Shown here piece by piece: positions 22,165-32,861 of a stretch of 64,000 nt of DNA. Under the pieces are notes generated by a model, which saw only the letters and a program-made list of their open reading frames with translations, was not told the origin of the DNA and made no database searches. A program made the position numbers and the translations under genes. The stretch comes from Dromiciops gliroides (taxonomy: Eukaryota; Chordata; Mammalia; Microbiotheria; Microbiotheriidae), in NCBI RefSeq assembly GCF_019393635.1, contig NC_057862.1:99596145-99660144 (forward strand). Direction: 5' to 3'. Each line of letters begins with the position of its first letter. The stretch's first letter is position 1.

Positions 22165-22450
22165 GAAAAATCAACAGTAATAATCAATGCAAAGAAAAAT
22201 CTGACAGATACACTCTTCCATACCTGGAGGCCCCTTGACCCTCTAAAGCAATTGGAGCAGTGGGGAGGCATCTCCTCAAATCTCTTCTTTGGAGCCAAGC
22301 TTGTTTCATATAATTTTGTAACATTTACTTTCAAGTATTTTGTGGTGGTTGCCTTTTTTTCCTAAGCATTGCTGCATTCATTGTATAAATTGTTTTCCTA
22401 CCTCTGCGTATTTCATTTTGCATCAGTTCATGTAATGTGCCTTAGATTTT
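22165..22450 (-). mobile_element. Old L1 3' fragment
   Basis: CTCTTCTTTGGAGCCAAGC and TATTTCATTTTGCATCAGTTCATGTAA are the reverse of L1 3'UTR and ORF2-end sequence seen also in the L1 at 28870-29690. Confidence 0.55.
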
Positions 22451-22729
22451 TATTCCTTTCTGTGAATCAGACCTGCAGGTGTGGTGAGTTTTATTTAAAG
22501 CCTTTTCTGTCACTAAAAGCTTTGCAGAATGACTGGGTTTTCACTTTTTAAAAATTTTTACCCTTCTTTCCTAAAGCCCTGGGTGTGCTATAATTCTGTC
22601 TACGTTTTAATGGCATTAGGAAAGCTCACCTGTCAGAGAAGGCCTAATAGTTATACTGATGAGCTAAGTGGAAAAAAGCCCAGAGCAAAAGAGAAGGGGG
22701 ACAGACAAGCTAGGACACTTCATCTATCC
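22451..22729. other. Unassigned stretch
   Basis: No element recognised. Confidence 0.4.
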
Positions 22730-22850
22730 ATTCATTTAATAACCATTTAATAAGTGCCTACTATGTTCAAGGCTCTGGACAAGGTACAAGGGGAAAAACA
22801 AAGATAAATAAGATGAAGCTTTATTCAGTGGATCTTACAACATAGCAGAA
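22730..22850 (-). repeat. L2-tail repeat, reversed
   Basis: CATTTAATAACCATTTAATAAGTGCCTACTATGTTCAAGGC, AAAACAAAGATAAATAAGATG. Confidence 0.7.
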
Positions 22851-23029
22851 AGGATGCCATGCAACAAGTCTTTAATATCCTCTAACTACTATAGTACAAG
22901 GTATAAAAGAATGAGGGGTACAAATGAAGCCTATGTTCTGTTCAACATCAGAAATTTATATTGTTTCATCAGTGGAAATGACATTAAAAGAGGGGTATTA
23001 CCACTAAGGAACTTGGATCTTTTCTCCTC

Positions 23030-23260
23030 CATCATCATCATAGCATTTATATGCCAATTTAAAGTTTGCAAAGCACTTTACAAATATTGTCGCAGTTTAT
23101 CCTCAGAACAATCCTGGGAAATAGGTGTTATTATTATCATTCCCATTTTTATAGCTGAGGAAACTGAGGCAGATGGCAATTAAATGACTCGCCTCAAGTC
23201 ACACTGTGTCTACAGCCATGTTCAAACTCAGATATTCCTCATTCAAGGTCCACTGTTTTC
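23030..23260 (-). repeat. MIR-type CORE-SINE
   Basis: TAGCATTTATATGCCAATTTAAAGTTTGCAAAGCACTTTAC, CTGGGAAATAGGTGTTATTATTATC, AGCTGAGGAAACTGAGGC. Confidence 0.8.
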
Positions 23261-24640
23261 CCCATATGTGCCTTCTTCCCCTTTAGAATGTAAGCTCCTT
23301 TCTTTCTTCCTTCCTTCCTTCCTCCGTCTCTCTTCTTTTTTTAATTTCTTCATCATAAGGGATAGCTCTCTGGGATCAGGGAGGAGAAAGAATACAAGGG
23401 AATGAGAGCAGGGACCCTCTGACTTTTCTATTTTTGTGCCCTGTGCTTTGGCAAGTACTTGGTAAATACTTTATTTGCTTATTCATTCTTTCATGTGAAG
23501 TCTTAAAAAGGGAAGATCATTTCTTTGTGGGGGGGGAGGGGGTGGGGGATGGGGTGGAGCTTAAAAGAAAATGACATCTGAATTGGGCTTTGAAGGTCTT
23601 TAGAAGATGGCAGAAGGTAGAGTGGAAAGGAGGCCTGTGAATCAGGTTATAACTTCATTGAAAGCAGTAGGAAAATGAGATAGAGGTCAGGAGATGACCA
23701 ACAAAGATGAGGAAGGGTTATAATGACTATATGGCCTTTCTCCTAGCTCATCCTCTTCTCTCTCTGTGGGTTATTATCTTGCCAGTGACTGAGATCAGAA
23801 CCTTTTCAGGGGTTAGAGAGGTGGTGTCAGGGATAAAATACTACTACTGCTGATAACAATAACAACAGCAAGAGCATCTTTTAAGTATCAGAATGGGAGG
23901 AGACTCCCACTAACACTGAGTACTTCCAAATCTCCTACTTTTTATAGCCATGGCTATGGGTCACCCAGGTTCATTGTACTGGGAATGACGGTTCTGACTC
24001 ATTATCTGGGGAAAACTCAGGTAAGAAACTGAAGTTCACTTCAATTGATTGGGGTTAGGCAAGCTTTGGATATTGCTCCTTTAAAAATGGCCAGGCCTTG
24101 GTATTGCTATTTTTACCAACTTGTCTAATGTGGAAAAGTCAGGGACCCAGCCAATCCCAAAGGCTTTCTTCATTCCCAACCCCCTGTCCAACTCATCCAC
24201 CTAAGTAAGAGATTTTTGTAGGGATTTAAGAAGCCATTGACAAGGAAAACGGTTCACTTGGTAGGATTTAATTTTTTTCCTCAAAAAAACATTTTACTAC
24301 TATCTAATGTAATTTTTGTCTCACCCTCTTTTATCTTCATATTACTTTTCACATCCATTTTCCTCTCCTCAAAAAGATTATCAGGGAAACAACCCTTCAT
24401 TGCCAAGATGAACCTTCTAGAAATGTGTTTCTTGGGCAAGTTTTCCAGTACCTGTAGGTTTGGTCTAAGGTAAGTCAAATGTTCGCAAATATTTTCTCTG
24501 GGGCAAATTCCCAGAGAAAAGTGAACAAGTTATTGGGAGGTTAGAAAAAAACCCCTCTATCCCTCCAACTTAAAAAAAAAAAGACATTCAAAGAGGGGTC
24601 TTACTGAAGTATGTGGGATCTTTAACCAAACGGGTAATAT
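23261..24640. other. Mostly unassigned; old repeat piece at about 23560-23720
   Basis: CT-rich run at 23300-23340, a G-rich patch at 23527-23560, then GCTTTGAAGGTCTTTAGAAG resembling the old family at 39770. No coding product. Confidence 0.4.
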
Positions 24641-24649
24641 CAATGCATG

Positions 24650-24885
24650 TTGCTACTTTTGATAGGGTCTGGGTGACAGGAGTAGGGGCAGAAATGGAAG
24701 TTCAAAAAACAAATTCAGAAGAGACAGATGGAAGAGCTTTGTCACTCAAAGAATAATAAATGTTTGCAATGGCCTACTGGGTAAGGCTGTTGAGGCAGAG
24801 ACAGTGGGTTCGTTCAAGAAGCAATTAGATGCTATCCTGGGGGAAACACTGTATTACAAGAGACACGCATCAATGTGGTGAATAG
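24650..24885 (+). repeat. Probable CR1/L3 3'-end fragment
   Basis: TTTGCAATGGCCTACTGGGTAAGGCTG, AGACAGTGGGTTCGTTCAAGAAGC and AATTAGATGCTATC follow the order of the CR1/L3 3' end (compare 46140-46350). Confidence 0.5.
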
Positions 24886-25174
24886 CTTTCTCATTCCAAA
24901 CGAATATTCCCTATGTTCTTTTTGCCGGTGCATCCTCTTAAGGGTCTGCAACCCCAGTGGATGATAGCAATTCTGAAATTAGACCCAGCAGTGTTCCCTA
25001 CAAAACTGGGCCAGGAGAAATAATGCTATTTGGGCAGAATTGCCATGCACCACACCTTCCTACAAGGGTTTTTTTTTTTTTAATATCATTGTTCTTTGAG
25101 TCCTGATAAACTCAGAGAGGACGGAGAAAAATCAACAGACAAATCTTGATGGGTTATTCCATCTGCTTCATCCC
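24886..25174. other. Unassigned stretch
   Basis: Poly-T at 25069-25081; nothing else recognised. Confidence 0.4.
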
Positions 25175-25450
25175 AATTCAGCACAGCAAACATGTATTAA
25201 GTGTTTACTAGTACAATAGTCTTCTAACTGGTCTCCCCATCTCAAGCTGATTCCCTGCTCCAACCCATCCTTCACTCAGCTGCCAAGGTGATGGTCTGAT
25301 CATGTCATGTCACCTCCCAGCTCAGAGAGCTCCAGTGGCTTTCTATTACCTCCTTTAGCAAATAGATTCCTCTGTTTCACAGTTAAAGTTCCTCATAACG
25401 TGACCCCTTTTTAACTTTCAAATGAGTTAAGATTTAATGCACTTTGCTAA
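25175..25450 (+). mobile_element. L2 LINE fragment
   Basis: TCTTCTAACTGGTCTCCCC, AGCTGCCAAGGTGATGGTCTGATCATGTCA, GAGCTCCAGTGGCTTTCTATTACC are standard L2 3' phrases. Confidence 0.85.
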
Positions 25451-25689
25451 CCTTAAAGCTCTGTATAAATGCTGGTTGTTAACCTCATCAACATTATCAC
25501 CCTCACCATCCTCATCACTTTTACTACTACTACTTCTTCTTTTCCAGGCTTCTTACACTTAACTATAAGCCATAGCAAGATTACTCTACTGGCCTACTTG
25601 CAACTCTCTGCATATGAAAACTCTCCCTCCCATATACATATACATGTATATACACATAATATATATAGATGTGTGTGTTCATAATTATT

Positions 25690-25965
25690 TACATGTTGCC
25701 CCCTCATTAGAATGTTCACTCTTAGAGTGCAGAGACTTTTTTCCCATTTTGTTTTTTTGGGGGAGGCAATTGTGGTTGAGTGACTTGCCCAAGGTCACAT
25801 AGCTAGTAAGTGTCAAGTGTCTGAAGCTGGATTTTAACTCAACTCCTTCTGACTCCAGGGTCGGTGCTCTATCCACTGTGCCACCTAGCTGCCCCCTTGT
25901 CCATTTTTTTGTAATTCCTGTTTGTGCCTGGTATATAGTAAGTACTCAATAAATGCATGTTCAAT
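25690..25965 (+). repeat. L2 3' end split by a SINE
   Basis: AATGTTCACTCTTAGAGTGCAGAGAC before and GTGCCTGGTATATAGTAAGTACTCAATAAATGC after the SINE at 25752-25896 are the two halves of one L2 tail. Confidence 0.75.
25752..25896 (-). mobile_element. Marsupial tRNA-derived SINE
   Basis: GGGAGGCAATTGTGGTTGAG to GTGCCACCTAGCTGCCCCC; CCATTTTGT-like duplication flanks it imperfectly. Confidence 0.88.
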
Positions 25966-25979
25966 TAATTGACCACTAT

Positions 25980-26070
25980 AGGAAAATCATTGCACTAGGA
26001 ATTGGGGATATACAAAGACAAAAATGAAATAGGCCCTGTCCTTAAGGAGCTTTCAGTCTACATTCCACTG
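25980..26070 (-). repeat. L2-tail repeat, reversed (short)
   Basis: GAATTGGGGATATACAAAGAC, GGCCCTGTCCTTAAGGAGCTTTCAG. Confidence 0.6.
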
Positions 26071-26189
26071 AATCTTTAAGCAAAAACACTCACTTCTCCC
26101 ATAGTTTACATTCAAATACCTTGGACTCATACTTTTCTTTGCTTCAGTTTCCATTACAGACGTGGCCCTTCTCCTTACCAAAGTCCAAG

Positions 26190-26350
26190 TTTCTTCTTCT
26201 TTTTTTTTAATTTTTGTGGGGCAATGAGGTTTAAGTGACTTGCCCAAGGTCACACAGCTGGTATGAGTCAAGTGTCTGAGACTGGATCTGCACTCAGGTC
26301 CTCCTGAATACAAGGCCAGTGCTTTATCCACTGTGCCACCTAGATGCCCA
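26190..26350 (-). mobile_element. Marsupial tRNA-derived SINE
   Basis: Exact 11-base duplication CAAAGTCCAAG at 26179-26189 and 26351-26361; inserted in L2. Confidence 0.92.
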
Positions 26351-26504
26351 CAAAGTCCAAGCTACTAGTTGAGCCCTTGATCCCATCCCCCTATGCCTTC
26401 TTCTGGCAGCTTGCTACTGAAATGTGTCTGCACATTTCTCTCTCGTCTCCTCAGATCTCTCCCTATTCACTGACTCATTCTGAGCTGTCTTCAACTTAAG
26501 TTTC

Positions 26505-26679
26505 CTCTTTTCTTTTTTTTCTTTTTTCTTTTTCTTTTTTTGTAGGGAAATGGGGGTTAAGTGACTTGCCCAGGGTCACACAGCTAGTAAGTGTCAAGTG
26601 TCTGAGGTTGGATTTTAACTCAGGTACTCCTGAATCCAGGGCCAGTGCTTTATCTACCACACCACCTAGCTTGCTCCCC
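26505..26679 (-). mobile_element. Marsupial tRNA-derived SINE with long T/C tail
   Basis: TTTTCTTTTTTC tail, GGGAAATGGGGGTTAAGTGA and reversed head ending CACCTAGCTTGCTCCCC; inserted in L2. Confidence 0.9.
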
Positions 26680-27764
26680 AAAATAAAAACTTTTGTCTAA
26701 CCCTCCTCTAACTTTCCTTCAAGCCTCTCCTTACTTTCATAGCCACATCCTACAAAATACTTGTTCATCCCATTCCTTTTCCCCTCCCTCACTTCCTTCT
26801 CAAACTCTTGCAATAGGATTTCTTGACTTCATCACTCAACTAAAACTACTTTCCATGGTTACCAGTGATTTATTGATTGATTGCAAAATCAAATGCCTTT
26901 TTTTTTTTTTTCAGTTTTCACCTTGCTCAACCTCATTTGTCACTGCTAGTCCCTCCCTCCTCGTGGATATTGTCTTCTCCCTGGATTTTCAAGGGAGGCT
27001 GCTCTCTCCCAATTATATTTACCCCCACCCCACCCCCTCCTTTTCAGTCTCAAATCTTCTGCTGGATTTTCATCCATGTCCTATTCCCTATGTTTGGATG
27101 TATCCCATGGCTCTGTTGTGGATCCTTTTCTCTTCTTTCTCTATAGTCAATATCATAATGATCTCACTAGCTTCCATTTCTTTAATTATCATTTCCAGAC
27201 AGGTGACTTCTAGATCTATATTGGTCACTTTCATCTCTTTCCTGCACACAATTTCATCACCAACTGTCTATTGTATATTTGAAATTGGATGTACCATTGG
27301 CATCTTAACCTCAATGCGTTCAATTAATTATCTTTTATATATAATATAATATATAATGCATATATATATATACACTCATTATCAGAACTCATTATCTTTT
27401 CCCTAAATACTCCCTTCTTTTAACTCGTTTTTCCATTAAAGGCTCAAACTTCTGATACTCAGGTTGACAACCTCAGAATCATCCTCTACTATTTCCTCTC
27501 TCACCCCTCTCCCATTTCAATCACTTGCCAAGTCTCATCAAGTCTATCTCCATGGTGTTTCTCAAATCCCCTTGTCTCTCATCTCTGCAGCCTAGGGTTT
27601 CACACTTGACCAGCAGATCATCTGTTTTGCTTCTTTCCTCTAAGGGTCACTGGACCTTCTATTCATCTGTAGCTAACATTTCCTATTAGAACATGAACTT
27701 CTTGAAAGCAGGAACTTCCTCGGCTTTTCTATGATTAGAACAGTTACCTGATAAATGCTTAATG

Positions 27765-27940
27765 AATGCTTTTTTATTCATTCATTCATTCATTCATTCA
27801 TTCATTCAGCAGATAATAATCAGTCAATCTGTCAACAAGCATTTATTGATCATTTGCTTTGGACCAAGCACTATTCTTGTGCTGGGGATACAAAGAAAGG
27901 CAAAAGCAGTTCCCATCTTCTGGAAGCAACATGTAAATGA
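27765..27940 (-). repeat. L2-tail repeat, reversed, with (ATTC)n expansion
   Basis: Eight ATTC units (27776-27808) followed by CAACAAGCATTTATTGATC, GTGCTGGGGATACAAAGAAAGGC. The ATTC run grew from the AATGAATG end typical of L2. Confidence 0.8.
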
Positions 27941-28049
27941 CTATGAATATAATAAATATATACCTAGTAGATGGAAGGTGATCTGAGAAGGCATTATCAG
28001 CTGGGGACCTGGAAAAGGTTTCCTGCAAAGAGTGGGAGAATTGCCCTAG

Positions 28050-28640
28050 TTCAGGTCTCATCCCCTGTCTCTTGGACTATTGCAATAGCTTCCTCATTAG
28101 TGTCCCTGCTTCAAGGCCATTCTCTCCCCAATCAATTTTCCATATCACTACCAAAATAATATTCTGGAGGCACAGGTCTGGCTATATCTTTTACTCAAGA
28201 AGCTCCAATGTTTCTCTCTTGCATTTAGGTTAAAATACAAACTCCTTTATTTGTCATTTAAAACCCTTCATCGGGGGCAGCTAGGTGGTGCAGTGGATAA
28301 AGTACCGGCCCTGGATTCAGGAGGACCTGAGTTCAAATCCAGACTCAGACACTTGACACTTACTAGCTGTGTGACCCTGGGCAAGTCATTTAACCCCAAT
28401 TGCCTCACCAAAAAACAAAAAACAAAAAGCAAACAAAAAAAACCCCTTCATTGGCTAGTTCTAGCCTGCTTTTTCCATACTTATTATACATTACTGTCCT
28501 TCCTATACTCTTCATTACAGCCCAACTGGTACATACATGACTTTCCATTCCCTATCTCCTCTACTTTATACTAACTGTCCTCCGTGGAAGGATTGAATTC
28601 CTCTTCACCTCTGCCTTGTAGAATCCCTAACTTCTTCTAG
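28050..28640 (+). mobile_element. L2 LINE fragment split by a SINE
   Basis: GTCTCTTGGACTATTGCAATAGCTTCCTCATTAG, TGCTTCAAGGCC, AAGAAGCTCCAATG, TAAAATACAAACTCC before the SINE and CATTGGCTAGTTCTAGCC after it. Confidence 0.85.
28272..28440 (+). mobile_element. Marsupial tRNA-derived SINE
   Basis: Full head to an A-rich tail with CAAAAA units; short duplication AACCCTTCAT / AACCCCTTCAT. Confidence 0.92.
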
Positions 28641-28708
28641 TTCTCAATTCCCTAGTAACAACTAGAATATTTGAAATGTGGATTAAGTCCTTTAAGAAAA
28701 AGTTTTTA

Positions 28709-28867
28709 GGGGCAGCTAGATGGCGCAGTGGATAGAGCACCGGCCCTGGAGTCAGGAGTACCTGAGTTCAAATCTGGCCTCAGACACTTAACATTTACTA
28801 GCTGTGTGACCCTGGGCAAGTCACTTAACCCCAATTGCCTCACTAAAAAAAAAAATTAAAAAAAAAA
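28709..28867 (+). mobile_element. Marsupial tRNA-derived SINE
   Basis: Exact 15-base duplication AAGAAAAAGTTTTTA at 28694-28708 and 28868-28882; young insertion. Confidence 0.93.
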
Positions 28868-28882
28868 AAGAAAAAGTTTTTA

Positions 28883-29690
28883 TTTCTGTCTCCTGTTTTT
28901 ATACTATCATAGTTATCCCCAGTGTTCTTCCCTCACTCCTCCCAAAGAACTATTGCATATGACAAATAAATCAGCACAACTGCTATATACACTGAAAAAT
29001 TCCAGAAACTTGTGCACCTGTAGATCTCTTACCTTCATGAAAGCATGGGTAGGGGGTGTCTTCTCATATCTCTTTTGATTTTTTGTGTGTATTTGTTTTT
29101 CTGCCTATATTGTTGTAGTTATAGTACTATAACTACAACAATATAGGCAGAAAAACAAATACACACAAAAAATACCCCTACCCATGCTTTCATGTATTGT
29201 TTTCTTGGCTCTGCTTACGTCACTCTGCATTAGTTCTTGTGGATCATTTCATGGTTCTCTATATTCATCACATACATCATTTCTTATAGCACAGTAATAT
29301 TCCATTATAACTGATGTTACCACAATTTGTTTAGCTATTCCCCAACTGATAGGCATCTACATAATTTTGAATTCTTTTACACAAAATTCTGCTACAAATT
29401 ATATCTAAATATCTATATATTTATATAACATATAAATATATAAATTCTTATTGATGATTTTTTTGGAGTATAAACCCAATAATGGAGTCTCTGGCTCAAA
29501 GGGTATAGACATTTTTTTTACTTGACTTTTTAAATTCCAAATTGCTTTCCAAAATGGTTGTATAGCTCTACAAAGACTGTATTAGTGTATCCATCCATAC
29601 TTCCACAACCCCTCCAACATTGACTATTACCACAAATGATATCTAAATAGGCATGTTTTGAAAATCCTCAATTGCTAAGGAAAAGCCAAG
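28883..29690 (-). mobile_element. Old L1 3' fragment (ORF2 end and 3'UTR), interrupted by a palindrome
   Basis: The plus strand reads GGCTCTGCTTACGTCACTCTGCATTAG, CATTTCTTATAGCACAGTAATATTCC, TTCCAAATTGCTTTCC and CTTCCACAACCCCTCCAACATTG, which is the reverse of the L1 ORF2 C-terminal region (compare 33340-33900). Highly diverged. Confidence 0.8.
29036..29194. repeat. Near-perfect inverted repeat with a 48-bp spacer-free centre
   Basis: 29078-29125 and 29126-29173 are exact reverse complements with no spacer (96-base palindrome, centre ATAGT|ACTAT). Outside them, 20-base arms 29036-29055 and 29175-29194 also match exactly. The left arm carries 22 extra bases (29056-29077) against one on the right. 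Capable of cruciform or hairpin formation. Confidence 0.95.
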
Positions 29691-29699
29691 ATATAACAT

Positions 29700-30470
29700 T
29701 GTAGCAATGGAATCCATAATTCTCTGGGAATGGAAAATTGGGATCTAGGGGACTTACTATTTATGAACAAAATCTGTTCCCTTCATCAACTCGTGAAAAG
29801 TCTTAATGGAATTGAAATAAGTGGAAAGAACATGAGAGTGTGTGTTAGCAGGCAAGAGTTAAGTAAAACTATAAGAAGAATTCATAGTTAAAAGGAATAT
29901 GTTCCCCAAAAAATTGTAGGTCTTTGGTAGAAAGCTTTATAAAATAGAGCAACTTTAGTCTGTCTTAAATATTTAGATATGAGCCTATAAATTCAACTAT
30001 AGACTATAAATTGAATGACCTCAAACTCTTTTCCATCCCTAAGATTGGTTCTTTGATCGCTTCAGATGGAGAACATTGCTAATTAGGAATCCAGGTGATA
30101 ATGCTGGTCTTTTTAAACTTTTCAGGATGTGTGACAGCTTTTCAGGGTGCATGTTGTGAAAATACAATTCTATTTTCCCCACATGAAGACAAACTTTCAA
30201 CCAAGTTGGGAGAAAGATGCTAACCTAAAGAGGACAGGAAGACATTACTTCCCCATCCATTTGTAAATGAAAACCTTTGGAGGACAAGGAGCAGGTCTCT
30301 AATTCTATTTCAAAAAGCATCAAACATAATTGACAAATCTTTGAATTGAAAATAACGGTCAAGATCATAGTCCTGCTTCTTACCCAACATAGGAATCCTC
30401 CTTGCAAAGTCCTTGAAAGACCATCCAGCCTCTGCCTGAATCCTTGGAATGGTGGAAAGAGTAATGAGGT
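29700..30470. other. Unassigned single-copy stretch
   Basis: AT-rich; no recognised repeat or coding product. Confidence 0.45.
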
Positions 30471-30474
30471 AGAA

Positions 30475-30615
30475 GTTAATCAATAAACATTTATTAAACA
30501 CCTACTATGTGCCAGGCACTTTGCTACACTCTGGGGAATAAAAAGAAAGGCAAAGAACAATCTCTGCTCTTAAGGAGCTCTAATGGAAGAGACAACGTGC
30601 AAACAACTATGTACA
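30475..30615 (-). repeat. L2-tail repeat, reversed
   Basis: CAATAAACATTTATTAAACACCTACTATGTGCCAGGCAC, AAAAGAAAGGCAAAGAAC, CTTAAGGAGCTCTAATGG. Confidence 0.85.
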
Positions 30616-30902
30616 ATCAAGCTATAGGCACTTTCCCCACTAATCACCTGTGTCACTTTCCCTCTGTTCTCATATCTGTAAAATGAAAGGGTTGTACTTC
30701 ATGGCTCACAGGGTCCTTTCTGTTTTCAACATTCCAGGATTCCAGAATCACCATCTCGGACCTCAAATCAAGATGTCACAATAAATGTTGCAAATTAAGA
30801 AAATGGAGAATAAAATTTTAATTGTTCTTTTCCTAATTTAGAATTAGGACCATCACATCGTAATGGGACCTATTCCAGTGTCCCACATTAGGTGCCTGGT
30901 AT

Positions 30903-30922
30903 ACACACACACACACACACAC
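30903..30922. repeat. (CA)n microsatellite
   Basis: Ten CA units. Confidence 0.9.
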
Positions 30923-31440
30923 CCAGGGAATGTTAGAGGAGGCAGGAGAAAGAAGGATGGCATAGTGAGGTAGTTTTTATAGAAATCCAAGTCAAGACTT
31001 AAATAATTGTCTGTCAAAAACTTAGACTTGTCTCCAAGAACTGCCCTTGACATCATTACCCCTTACATTTATCTAGCACTTTTAAGTGTTCTAAGGGCTT
31101 CCAAATCCTCTATATCATTTGGTCCTTACACGCAGTACTGAAGCAGACAGGCTGAAGTAAATATGCACTCTGGGGACCAAAAAAGTGATTATGGTCACAA
31201 AGTAATTTTGGAAAAGACAGGATTAAAATGTTGGTCTTTACATGTACAACACTTTAACAATCTTAAATGTCAGCTGCCACCGCCACCACCATCACCACCA
31301 CCACAACTGCTATGATGTTTTATTTCTAATGGAGCTCAAAAACAGTCCTGGAGCAAGTTGTTATCCTACTCTTTTTTACACTTAATGTGTGTACAACTAT
31401 TACACAGGTGGATAAAATGATTGCTATTTTTTAGCTGAAT
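30923..31440. other. Unassigned stretch with MIR-like and (CCA)n parts
   Basis: TTATCTAGCACTTTTAAGTG (31068) is MIR-tail-like; CCA/CAC units lie at 31276-31303. Confidence 0.45.
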
Positions 31441-31839
31441 AAAAGTAGGGAGCAGTGTAAAGTCATCTTTTGTGGGCTAGCTAGAATCTTGTTGATTATA
31501 CAAATCCAGTAGCAAATAAGATAGCCAGAATGGCATATTCTTCATCCTATTCCCACATAGTTTTGATTTCTTCTGGTAGTTATCTATATCTTGATATAGA
31601 ATTGGAATTTTAAAAGAATCAATATGTACAATCTATCTAAATATTGCTTTTAAATGTTTTATATGTCAATGTGACATCGAAGCCATCATGAGTAACCATT
31701 TTTGCCAGTGATGATGCTCCAGGTTCAGTGCAGTTTTCGAGTTGAATTTTCAAGGAGGGTCTGGGGCTTATATTTGTGATATGAGGATTTCTCTTCTATT
31801 TGTTTGGGGAGGATAATGAGCTTCTGATCTATAATTCTT

Positions 31840-31993
31840 TTCTCTTTTTTTTTTAAAGTGAGGCAATTGGGGTTAAGTGACTTGCCCAGGGTCACACAGC
31901 TAGTAAGTGTTAAGTGTCTGAGGCCGGATTTGAACTCAGGTCCTCCTGACTCCAGGGCTGGTGCTCTATCCACTGTGCCACCTAGTTGCCACT
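31840..31993 (-). mobile_element. Marsupial tRNA-derived SINE
   Basis: Exact 15-base duplication TGATCTATAATTCTT at 31825-31839 and 31994-32008; inserted in the old R4-like relic. Confidence 0.93.
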
Positions 31994-32861
31994 TGATCTA
32001 TAATTCTTACTACATGATTGTGTTCCTCTGGGTGTTTGGTAGGTGTTAAATTCTTGCAGATGACAGAGATATGCTCACAGCTTCTATCATTTCTTTGTGG
32101 TGTCTGCATCAATCAAGAAGTTCAGCCTCCTCAGAGATGACTTTCCTATTATTTCTGGAAGTATTGACCTGAACTTACATCCCTTTCATAAACCGTTATG
32201 TTCCCATAAATCCATGTGCCTAGGTCATTTTTTGATGCTTTTCTTTTGGTCAACAAACATTATCAGCTTAATTCCTGTAGATATTATACATAGAGGAACT
32301 TTGGGTTGCACTTTTGGATCTCAGCTGTTTCATAGGTTCCATCTGAAGGTAAATCAATATTGATTACATTCAATAAGTCATTTGCATATACCCATTGCCA
32401 GCATTTATTATTTCTGTGAAGGCAGAAGCAATTCTTTAAGTTTCCAACCTGTTTATCATGTAATCTGCTAACATCTTTCAATCTTCTTCCTACTTCTCAA
32501 CAAGAAAGCATCAAATTTACTGTAGCTATGTTTTCATATTATGACTTTCTAGATGGGTAGTTCCTTTACTGCTCCATTCCATTGAGACTGTTATTTTAAA
32601 AGTATTAATTGCATCAAATGTGTTCTTCCTTTTGCACTTCGATTTCAGAATGCCAGTAAGTCTCTTGAAATGAAATGGCCCAACTTTATAAAAGCTAACT
32701 TTCTGCTAAATGTACTTGCTTAGAGAAAACAAAAGTATTTGTGAATATGAACATCATCCATTTCTTTTAACTGACATCCAAATTCAAACTTAAAGCTTTC
32801 AATCTCTATTTTTTCTTTATCACATATTAAGAATTTGACATTTATTGACTCCAAATGACAC

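Larger units (their letters stand above)
26100..27760 (+). mobile_element. L2 LINE, long degraded copy split by two SINEs
   Basis: Runs through TTCTCAAACTCTTGCAATAGG, CCATGGTTACCAGTGATTTATTG, CACTGCTAGTCCCTCCCTCC, TATTGTCTTCTCCCTGG, ATCATCCTCTACTATTTCC, GCCAAGTCTCATCAAGTC and a tail GAACTTCTTGAAAGCAGGAAC. This order is that of L2 ORF2 end to 3' end. The 218-codon frame at 26693-27349 is a chance frame in this relic. Confidence 0.7.

Noticed and set aside
26693..27349. 218-codon plus-strand open frame
   Set aside because: Lies in a degraded L2 3' region; no recognisable protein, and L2 phrases run through it independent of frame.
27776..27808. Regularly spaced short repeats that might suggest a CRISPR-like array
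   Set aside because: Contiguous ATTC units without spacers; a microsatellite at an L2 end in a vertebrate genome.
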